Of a stretch of DNA of 64,000 bases, positions 21,849-29,640 are shown piece by piece. Numbering within the stretch: position 1 is the stretch's first letter; every line of letters begins with the position of its first letter. A program made the translations under genes and the position numbers. The notes below the pieces were generated by a model, which was given only the letters and a program-made list of their open reading frames with translations, had not been told where the DNA came from and did no database searches. Origin of the DNA: Selaginella moellendorffii (lineage: Eukaryota; Streptophyta; Lycopodiopsida; Selaginellales; Selaginellaceae); assembly GCF_000143415.4 (NCBI RefSeq), contig NW_003314316.1, positions 1,201,173-1,265,172 of the forward strand, read 5' to 3'.

Positions 21849-22130
21849 TGACCATGGTGTTCCAGGATACTGGATCTTTGTCAGGGAATATCAGAAATAA
21901 ATCCACCATCTCAAAGAACTCCCTTTGTACATATGCACCATGGATGGCATTCCATGTCACAATGCTTGGAAATGGCATTTTCTCGAAGACCATCCTCGCG
22001 CTGTTTTGAGTAGAGATTCCTCTTGCAGGCCATCAAACACTGCCTTGGCCTTGACAACCGACTGGCAGTTGCCAAACATCTGGATCAGAAGATTGGTACC
22101 AATGCTAATCCATGCCAGTGATTCTTTGGC
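21849..22130 (-). pseudogene. PPR pseudogene, 5' part (right of SP copy 1)
   Basis: Minus-strand translation gives LLIQMFGNCQSVVKAKAVFDG, then ARMVFEKMPFPSIVTWNAIHGAYVQ, then PDKDPVSWNTMVTVYAQHGH running into 16319. It is nearly the same sequence as the intact PPR gene at 63453-64000 (LLIQMFGNCRSVVEAKAVFDG; ARMVFEKMPLPSVVTWNAIHGAYA), but it has lost the repeat between them (SWNIMLVAYAQNGHLRE). It is therefore a degenerate paralogue of that gene. Confidence 0.8.
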
Positions 22131-22535
22131 TCATGGATCTAGAGGGCATTGGCATCAACAAGGTGGGATTTTTCAATGCCCTAGACGCAGCAATCCAACT
22201 TGGCTGATGGTTGAGCAGTTCATATTATCACACAAGACAGTGGCTTCTTGGGTGAACAACTCACTTGTCAACACGTATGGCAAGTGTGGCAGCTTGGCAA
22301 ATGAGAGAGATGTGTTTGATTCCATGCTGGAGAAGAACTTGGTGTCATGGAACATAGTGCAGTGGAGATTGATCCTCGTGGGTGTTGAGCACCACTCTCT
22401 TGGCATGCAGTCATGGGGGCCTGTTTAGATCCTCGATCCAGGACAAGTTTGGAGGGATTCCTTCCATGGATCACTACACTTGTATGGTTGATCTTCTTGG
22501 TCATGTGAGTCACCAGCTGAGGAGCTCATCCAGTG
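22131..22535 (+). pseudogene. PPR pseudogene fragment, opposite strand
   Basis: Plus-strand fragments in more than one frame: LEGIGINKVGFFNALDAAIQLG, WVNNSLVNTYGKCGSL, ERDVFDSMLEKNLVSWNIV, LLACSHGG and GGIPSMDHYTCMVDLLG. These are successive landmarks of a plant PPR protein with internal deletions and stops. It abuts the minus-strand PPR remnant head to head, suggesting an old inversion or two separate gene relics. Confidence 0.75.
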
Positions 22536-22724
22536 TATATATTTGTTTTTGTGATCATGGATGATAGGTTCTTATTCTAGAAACTCAAAGAGCAAAGGCT
22601 GTGACACTAGCTATTCTCACCACTCACTGGATACCTTTGCCCATGTCCAATGACTTATAAACTACTTTGTCCTAAGAAGTTCCCACTATTTTTAAATAGG
22701 ATCTTATCAATCAATGCAGTTCTA

Positions 22725-23075
22725 ATTGTTGAATGTTTTTTTATTAAGAATTACTGTTTCCAAGCCATACAATTAGAGAGGTACACATCCAAATTTATAA
22801 ATGATTTATGTGGTACACTTGTCCAGTCACTTTTGATGGAACTTGTTTTAATTTGTGAGTTAAAGCATTTTTTTGGATTTTTGTGCTGATTAAATGTTTT
22901 TATTAAAAAGTACTGTTTCCAAGCATACAACTAGAGAGGTACACTTGTAGAGATATAGATGATTTATGTGGTGCACTTGTTCAGTCACTTTTGAATTCTT
23001 TTGCTGATGGAAATTTTTTTAATTTGTGTTCTTTTGGACTTTTGTGCTGATGGAACTTGTTTAAATTTGTGAAAT
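22725..23075. repeat. Imperfect tandem duplication, ~159 bp unit
   Basis: The segment around TACTGTTTCCAAGC...TAGAGAGGTACAC...GATTTATGTGGT...CAGTCACTTTTG occurs at about 22743-22885 and again at 22903-23040. A partial third copy (GATGGAACTTGTTTAAATTTGTG) lies at 23049-23072. It sits just upstream of the lectin gene, within an AT-rich stretch (22536-23101) that has no other feature. Confidence 0.7.
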
Positions 23076-23101
23076 GGGTAAGTGAATTTCCCTAAAGATA
23101 A

Positions 23102-24064
23102 ATGAAGCAGCAAAGCATTATAAATTTCGTTTATTTGAGTATATGTTTTCTTAGTTCATCTCACTCTATAGTATATTTTTATACCCCCTTCTATGGGGAT
23201 TACCATGTTCTTCTGTTGGATCAAGCAACAAGAGTTGGTTACTACCTTTCAGAACTTATGATGGCTGGAATACCTTTGGGAACAAATAGCAACACATATG
23301 AAGGGTCTACCTTTACTGGAGAATTCAACTATAATGGGATATTGTTTCAGATGGGGTTCTACTTTTTCAGTGTCTTCCCTCCACAATGCCCAATTGTTAT
23401 TGGATCTAATAGATATGTTTCCAACTTGAGAATCCACTCAACACTTGGAGATACTATGGATGAAATTAATGACGAGATTATTAATGCTCGTTCTGCCTAT
23501 GGATTAGTTGTAATTGTCACTAAGATTGGGGTGTTTGGAGTCTCCTACATGATCCGGGGCTACACACGTTTAGTCACTGGCTCTAATGCAAATCCAAGTT
23601 GGATTAATCTTCAATCACTCAATTTAACTCAAGGAAACCCACCTCCTAAGTTTTGCAACCCTTTCTCAACCATACTAATTAGTGGTACAAAAAGCACCCC
23701 CTTTTCAAGGCTTGGTCCTGGGCAGCAAATTCATCTAGGAGGGCATCCACAAATTGGAGTAATTGTATTGTTTATGGATTACACTTGCAATCTGATCATC
23801 TATATATATACTACTAGCAAGTCACTTTGGAGCTCTAAAACTCATGGGTTTGGGTTTGATTGCTGGGCACTTATGCAAGAAGATGGAAACTTGGTAGTTT
23901 ATGGATCACTTGGAAAGTCATTTTGGTCAAGCTTTACCTTTTGTGTGCCTTCTCCTGTATGCATTGCTTTATCATTTGTTAGTCTTGGACCCAAATGCAA
24001 GGTTGGTGTGTATAGGTATGGTGCTCCAGCAGTTGAAGTTTGGTCACCAGGTGAATTCTGCTAG
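23102..24064 (+). CDS. Bulb-type (mannose-binding) lectin-domain protein with unrecognised N-terminal domain
   Basis: Single open frame of 320 aa starting in MKQQSIINFVYLSICFLSSSHS, a plausible signal peptide. Residues ~35-190 (PFYGDYHVLLLDQATRVGYY...) are not a family I recognise. Residues ~195-290 carry bulb-lectin landmarks: LGPGQQIHLGGH, LFMDYTCNLIIYI, SLWSSKTHG, CWALMQEDGNLVVYGSLGKSFWSS. The canonical mannose pocket Q-x-D-x-N-x-V-x-Y is represented by Q-E-D-G-N-L-V-V-Y in one subdomain; the other (MDYTCNLIIYI) is degenerate. An isolated, uninterrupted 963-nt frame in repeat-rich AT DNA suggests selection. It may be a secreted lectin; sugar binding is inferred only. Confidence 0.65.
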   Translation: MKQQSIINFVYLSICFLSSSHSIVYFYTPFYGDYHVLLLDQATRVGYYLSELMMAGIPLGTNSNTYEGSTFTGEFNYNGILFQMGFYFFSVFPPQCPIVIGSNRYVSNLRIHSTLGDTMDEINDEIINARSAYGLVVIVTKIGVFGVSYMIRGYTRLVTGSNANPSWINLQSLNLTQGNPPPKFCNPFSTILISGTKSTPFSRLGPGQQIHLGGHPQIGVIVLFMDYTCNLIIYIYTTSKSLWSSKTHGFGFDCWALMQEDGNLVVYGSLGKSFWSSFTFCVPSPVCIALSFVSLGPKCKVGVYRYGAPAVEVWSPGEFC

Positions 24065-25349
24065 TCCTTAAGTTATAAGAATAATGTCCTAACTTCCTAA
24101 GTTAATGAATGTGCTAATTTGTTATTGGATAATGAATAATAGGTTTGTTGTTATATTAAGCTTAGGCGCATGGAGTACCCACATCTTTATATTAGGCCAC
24201 TTCTATAGTGAAATTGTGCTAAATTTCATTTGGCTTTATTTTGCATGCTAACCTTCACATTAGGATTTGAAATACTCTAAGGTTGCTCTAAAGTATTTCA
24301 TAACTTTATCCCTTCATTCATTAGTTATAAGTTTTGAAGTTTACCTCCTTTGCTCAATAGTTTAAGGCTTTAAGACTTGAGTATTGCTCCATTTCCTTAG
24401 CACTTATGTCTAATTTCGTGTTTATCCTATGGTAATTTCATTATATGATATAAGGTCAAAATCAAGTGTGCTATAGTGAAGGATCAAATCTTTCATAGAG
24501 GTGTTCTAGGTTGTTAGTAAAAGATATATTTTCAAGTGTATACTAAAAAAAAGGGATTCTTAGTTTAAAAAACCCTATATTAAAAAATTGAAACAAATAT
24601 AGATTGCTAGTTGTGAGTGTCAAAAATATGCATATTCAATTAGTATAAAAACCTTAGATTATATATAGGAGCAAGTGGTTTGGATTAAAACCAATCTAAC
24701 AATTATCAAAATTTGTAGCGCATCTAAATTTGGAGTCAAACTCCAAGATTGTTACACTATAAAATGAGGGTTCAATATGCATTCAAAATACCCTGCCAGT
24801 AATAGCTCTTTGTATTTAGCTCATACTCATAAAACAGTGTTAAATAGAATTTAGCACAATTTCAGTATACCACTATAGAGCTTGGGGTTAGACTTAAGTA
24901 AGACATAGAAGAAGAAGTGTCACAATCCAATAAGAGTCAAATTAATATCTTTGGTGGTTGGCCATGGTTTCAATCACTATCTTTATTATACATTTAGAAC
25001 CCTCTATAGGCCTATATAGAGGCTAACTTATCACCATCCTTAGAAATCATCTTAGAGAACACAATGCCTAAACCCAAATTTGCTATCTTTTGCAATGATA
25101 AGGTTTCTTGTCTTCAAGGTAAGAAGGAGTAGATAATGGTAGCTACAGGTTGTGAAGAGTCTTAGGTAGCCACACCATAGAAAGTAGAGCATTTAAGCGG
25201 TTATAATACACAAGTTTATCTTGCACTGATAGTTGCTCATACAATGGATTTCGGTTTGGACATTATAGTCTCTAAGATGATTGTTGAGGATGGTGATGAT
25301 GAGGATATGGTTCAAGTAGTGGAGCTCCATCTATCTAAGTTTTTTCATA
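24065..25349. other. Decayed repeat DNA
   Basis: No gene recognised. From about 24168 to 24478 the sequence is a heavily decayed plus-strand F1 LTR 3' part (compare 27740-28135). The ORF that begins at 25244 runs into the assembly gap and cannot be judged. Confidence 0.55.
24168..24478 (+). repeat. F1 LTR 3'-end fragment, strongly decayed
   Basis: GCATGGAGTACCCACATC, TTAGGCCACT, TTTTGCATGCTAACC and CCTATGGTAATTTCAT follow the same order as 27745-28135, with many C-to-T and G-to-A changes. Confidence 0.65.
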
Positions 25350-25900
25350 NNNNNNNNNNNNNNNNNNNNNNNNNNNNNNNNNNNNNNNNNNNNNNNNNNN
25401 NNNNNNNNNNNNNNNNNNNNNNNNNNNNNNNNNNNNNNNNNNNNNNNNNNNNNNNNNNNNNNNNNNNNNNNNNNNNNNNNNNNNNNNNNNNNNNNNNNNN
25501 NNNNNNNNNNNNNNNNNNNNNNNNNNNNNNNNNNNNNNNNNNNNNNNNNNNNNNNNNNNNNNNNNNNNNNNNNNNNNNNNNNNNNNNNNNNNNNNNNNNN
25601 NNNNNNNNNNNNNNNNNNNNNNNNNNNNNNNNNNNNNNNNNNNNNNNNNNNNNNNNNNNNNNNNNNNNNNNNNNNNNNNNNNNNNNNNNNNNNNNNNNNN
25701 NNNNNNNNNNNNNNNNNNNNNNNNNNNNNNNNNNNNNNNNNNNNNNNNNNNNNNNNNNNNNNNNNNNNNNNNNNNNNNNNNNNNNNNNNNNNNNNNNNNN
25801 NNNNNNNNNNNNNNNNNNNNNNNNNNNNNNNNNNNNNNNNNNNNNNNNNNNNNNNNNNNNNNNNNNNNNNNNNNNNNNNNNNNNNNNNNNNNNNNNNNNN
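25350..25900. other. Assembly gap (551 N)
   Basis: Run of N. Open frames that span it are artefacts. Confidence 1.
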
Positions 25901-26109
25901 TAGACACGTTATCATATTGATTATGAGCGGCCTTCATGCCAATTTGTCAAATTGCAGTATAATGGTGGATTGTGAGTAGGCTTTAGAGTTTTCAGATTGC
26001 TTGATAGTCTTTCAAGAGCAAAGGGTGGAGGAGAATGTCTTTTTTGCTGAGGTACAAGTGGTAGAGTTGATTTTTTTTAAACAAAGTTTGATAACCATAT
26101 ATCCCATAT
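25901..26109. other. Unassigned sequence right of the gap
   Basis: I see nothing recognisable; it may be the remainder of a repeat cut by the gap. Confidence 0.4.
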
Positions 26110-27001
26110 TGTTGTGTATGTGGTTTTCACCCTTTATCCTATAGTGATTTACCATAGGACAACCACAAAGTAAAATCTAAACCCTTTATATGCCACATGT
26201 TATGCTATATACCACATGCCACATGTCTAAAGAACAGTGAAATGGAATCTAAGTTTCAAGGCTTTGGGCCACTGAATAAAGGAATGAAGCTAAACTCCTA
26301 AGCATGGAGCTAAGGAGCGAAGGTACTAGAGTATGGAGTAACTCCTAAGCATACAGCCCAAGGAGTGGAGGGACAGGAGTATGGAGTGACATGGAATAGT
26401 CTTAGAGTATCTAGTATCTCAATACCATGATCAACACACAAAACAAAGCTAAATGGAGTTGGGTGTTATTTCAACATAATGGTGGCTTCACTTGAGGATA
26501 TGGGTACTCCAAAACTTAGGCTTAGACCTAAGTCAAATGCAAAACAAGGACAAGCACACAAATTGAAACTAGATTATGCCTCAAGTTGGTCAGCCATGCC
26601 CGAACTACCCCCTATCCCTACTATACATTTCAAACCCCCTATAGCCCCCTTTTGCCTTGAGGAACACACAATTTGGGCTTTCACCCTTCCTTACGAGTTA
26701 GTCTTTAGGACTAACTTGAAATTTACTAAATATGGAATAGCACTAAGATTGCAAATTAACACCATTGTGTTAAAAATAATTTTTACATTCATAGATATAC
26801 CAAATTAGCAAATTTAGACAATTTCCGTAAATAGCAATTTGAACCAAATGTTACTAACACCCAAGTATGCTTAGCAAGAAATATATAGGACTTCCTACTT
26901 TATGTTCATCTGGCTAAGTACAAGTGCTAAGCCTAGTTTACTAACACTTAAACAAAAATGTCTAATAAAGGGTCCAACAATGCCAACCTCTTGCTGTCAT
27001 A
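26110..27001 (-). mobile_element. F1 LTR, minus orientation, truncated
   Basis: On the plus strand it starts TGTTGTGTATGTGGTTTTCACCC (decayed TGTAGCGCACGTGG) and follows the minus orientation of the F1 LTR up to CCTCTTGCTGTCATA. There it is interrupted, about 60 bp short of its expected end, by a plus-strand F1 element beginning exactly at TGTTGCG (27003). It is the oldest layer of the nest. Confidence 0.75.
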
Positions 27002-27002
27002 A

Positions 27003-28135
27003 TGTTGCGAATGTGGCTTCGGGTATCGAAAGTTACCTGTCGGCCAGTTCTTACAGATACTTTTTCCTTACTGCCACGATGGCAAGAGGTTGGTATTGCT
27101 AGACTCGTTATCAGTCTCCACCTAAGCTAGTTGAGAAACTAGTCTTCGCGTGTGCACTTGACCAGATGAGCATAAGGAAGGAATTCCTAAGTGTTTATTT
27201 AGTCAAGCATACTTGACCTGGTTAGAGAAACTCATTCGTTGACTTGCACTTGCTAGTGTTGGGAACCCCTGCGATATTGAGACTAGTCCCTTAATATTCG
27301 TTAAATGATAACTTACCGTGTCTGCCAAACACCCTCACTATCATGCCCTTTGTGTTAGTCTCATTTCGGTCCCAAATGCTATTTATGGAAAGTGTTTAGA
27401 TTTGCTTATTTGGCATATCTACGGTATGTAGAGATCGGCCTGAAAACAATGGTGTTCGTCCTGTGTCCAAATTCGCAATCTAGTGCTATTCCATATTTAG
27501 TAAGTTTCGAGCTTGTCCTAGAGACTAACTCCTGATATTAAGGGAGGCTTGGGGTGAAAGCCCAAAGCATGTGTTCCTCACAGGGGGGGGGGCTATGGGG
27601 GGTTCCAAATGTATAGTAGGGATAGTGGGTAGGTCGGGCATGGCCGACCAACCTGAGGCATAGTTTAGCTTTTGCTTGCCTGCCTGTCCTTGTTCTACGT
27701 TTGACTTGGGTCTAAGCCCAAGTTCCATTCTATGCTAGCTGGTGGAGTACCCATGTCCTTGCGTTAGGCCACTAGTATGCCGAAATAGCACCAGACTTTG
27801 TTTGGCTCCGTTTTGCGTGCTGGTCCTGGCAATGGGATGCTGGTTGCTCTAGGACTGTTCCAAGTCGCTCCGGGCTCCTGTCCCTTCGCTCCTTGGGCTA
27901 TATGCTCAGGAGTTGCTCCGTGGTCCGATTTCGTCATTCCTTGGCTCCATACTTGGGAGTTTGGCACCGTTCCTTCGTTTAGTGGCCCAAGGCCCTGAAC
28001 CTCGAGTTCCGCACCACTGTCCCATGGACACGTGGCATGTGACATGTGGCATAAAGAGGGTTTAGGTTCCACTTTGTGGTGTAATCCTATGGTAATTCAC
28101 CATAGGATAAAGGGTCAAAAACCACGTGCGCTACA
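27003..28135 (+). repeat. F1 element A, 5' LTR (1133 bp)
   Basis: TGTTGCGAATGTGGCTTCGG...CCACGTGCGCTACA, TG...CA ends. It is followed after 2 nt by a primer site. The LTR holds a poly-G tract near 27583-27592 and two CACGTG G-box motifs near its 3' end (about 28030 and 28122). It is the best preserved F1 LTR in the window. Confidence 0.85.
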
Positions 28136-28137
28136 TT

Positions 28138-28149
28138 TGGTATCAGAGG
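28138..28149 (+). promoter_or_regulatory. F1 element A primer-binding site (initiator tRNA-Met type)
   Basis: TGGTATCAGAGG, 11 of 12 matching TGGTATCAGAGC, the complement of the plant initiator tRNA-Met 3' end, placed 2 nt after the LTR. Confidence 0.85.
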
Positions 28150-28168
28150 ATACGTCTCAGCGAGTGCT

Positions 28169-28554
28169 TGTCAGGAATCCCCCAATTCTTGCCACATTTC
28201 TGACTCTCGCCGGATTCCTGACCTGCAGACCACATTCCTGACTCTCGAGACACTTCCCTATTCCTGACTCTCGAGACACTTCCCTATTCCTGACTCTTGA
28301 GACACTTCCCGATTCCTGAGTCTCGAGCCACATTCCTGATGATGATGTGGCGCCTCCTCGACCTCAGCTGTATTTAGGCCGTCCTCGATCCAAGAGTGGT
28401 GGAGCTTCATCAACCTATAGTATATATAGGTTAGCCTTGTTCCATTTCTCCACAATCTGAATCAACACCAGTCTAAGGCTTCTTCTTTGTTTCCACTAGC
28501 TTTTCTCTTTGTCTTTAGCATTTTCTAGTCTTGATCTTGTTGGGGGTCTTGACA
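28169..28554 (+). repeat. 5' LTR of SP copy 2
   Basis: TGTCAGGAATCC...GGTCTTGACA. Three 26-bp units (28241-28266, 28267-28292, 28293-28318). TATATATA at 28421-28428 predicts transcription starting near 28451, giving a U3 of about 282 bp. Confidence 0.93.
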
Positions 28555-28556
28555 GT

Positions 28557-28571
28557 TTGATTCAGATTGTG
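28557..28571 (+). promoter_or_regulatory. Self-complementary primer-binding site of SP copy 2
   Basis: TTGATTCAGATTGTG, 2 nt after the LTR, is the perfect reverse complement of 28451-28465 (CACAATCTGAATCAA) in the LTR, where the mRNA is predicted to begin. It matches no tRNA primer I know. See findings. Confidence 0.8.
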
Positions 28572-28651
28572 CTTTTTGCTTTTCTTTTAGCTCGTTTTGA
28601 TTATTTGATTGCTTTTGTCTTTTTCCCCCTTTCTTTTCTTTCTTCTTGCCA

Positions 28652-29623
28652 ATGGAGTCTCCAAGCCATCCTGATTTCTTTGCCGAAGTCCTTGCAAAAA
28701 TCCAGTCTGAGAATACCGAGTTGAAGGCGACCCTTCTTCGCATGCAACAGGAGCTTGCTTCACTTTCGGCTCAAGGATCCAGCAAAGTTCCTGAACCGAA
28801 GGTGAGTTTCCCGGCGAAATTTTCAGGCAAGCGTTCGGAGCTTCGTGGATTTTTGAACCAAATGGAGCTGATCTTTGCACTTCAACATCGGCGGTACCCC
28901 ACTCCCGAGTCTCAAATCGGCGCGATTGGGACGTTGCTCGAGGGTGCAGCTTTGTCATGGTTTTCTCCTCTTCTGGAGAAGAGCATGAAAGGGGTCGTGG
29001 TTCCGGAGCTGATGGATCTTCAATTGTTCAAAGAGAAGCTCGAAGCATGTTTTGGCGAGACGGATCGGGTTCGGGCTGCTACCACAAAGATGAGACGTCT
29101 CTCTCAGGGGTCTCGTCCTACCTCGATCTACGCTGCAGAGTTCCAACTCCTTGCCTTGGACACTCAGTGGGATGAGCAGGCCCTGATTGACCAATTTTGT
29201 TTCGGCCTCAACAACGGTGTCAAGGATTTGTTGCTCACCATGGAGGATCCCAAGGACCTGTCGGACGCCATCAACAAAGCTGTTCGATGTGACAATCGTC
29301 TCTTTGAACGTCGTCAGGAAAGTCGCCGCGCCGCTGTTTTTCCGTCCCAGACTCAGGAATCCCAGCTTGAGTCTTCGGGGCATAGTCCTGAACCTACTGC
29401 TCCGGTCCCGATGGATATTTCTGGTACTCCCCGACTCATTAGAGGGAAGTTGAGTCCTGCTGAGAGGCAACGTCGAATATCTCATAATCTTTGCCTCTAC
29501 TGTGCTGATCCTAATCACAAAGCAGCTGTGTGTCCCAGGAAGCCTCCCCGATTGCTCGAGTTCACTCTGCCTCAAAGTCCACCTCTGTTGCAGTCGGGAA
29601 ACGACCCTGTCCAAACAGAGTAG
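28652..29623 (+). CDS. SP copy 2 gag-like polyprotein
   Basis: 323 aa from the ATG at 28652 (MESPSHPDFFAEVL). The N-terminal ~35 residues form a coiled-coil-like helix (ENTELKATLLRMQQELASL). The capsid-type helical region follows (FSGKRSELRGFLNQMELIF, ALSWFSPLLEKS, FKEKLEACFGE, IDQFCFGLNNGVKDLL). A CCHC zinc knuckle lies near residue 280 (C-LY-C-ADPN-H-KAAV-C). It would form the particle and bind element RNA. The stop at 29621-29623 lies inside the loop of the frameshift hairpin; ribosomes that slip at 29596-29602 continue into pol. Confidence 0.9.
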   Translation: MESPSHPDFFAEVLAKIQSENTELKATLLRMQQELASLSAQGSSKVPEPKVSFPAKFSGKRSELRGFLNQMELIFALQHRRYPTPESQIGAIGTLLEGAALSWFSPLLEKSMKGVVVPELMDLQLFKEKLEACFGETDRVRAATTKMRRLSQGSRPTSIYAAEFQLLALDTQWDEQALIDQFCFGLNNGVKDLLLTMEDPKDLSDAINKAVRCDNRLFERRQESRRAAVFPSQTQESQLESSGHSPEPTAPVPMDISGTPRLIRGKLSPAERQRRISHNLCLYCADPNHKAAVCPRKPPRLLEFTLPQSPPLLQSGNDPVQTE

Positions 29624-29640
29624 GAGTTGTCTGTTTGGAC
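29596..29640 (+). promoter_or_regulatory. -1 ribosomal frameshift signal (slippery heptamer + hairpin)
   Basis: G GGA AAC (29596-29602) is in the gag reading frame as X XXY YYZ. After 6 nt (29603-29608) comes an 11-bp perfect stem, GTCCAAACAGA (29609-29619) with TCTGTTTGGAC (29630-29640), and a 10-nt loop containing the gag stop. After slippage the frame reads straight into pol. Confidence 0.85.

Noticed and set aside
25244-25903. 219-codon frame and its antisense shadows
   Set aside because: Most of the frame is the run of N in the assembly gap.
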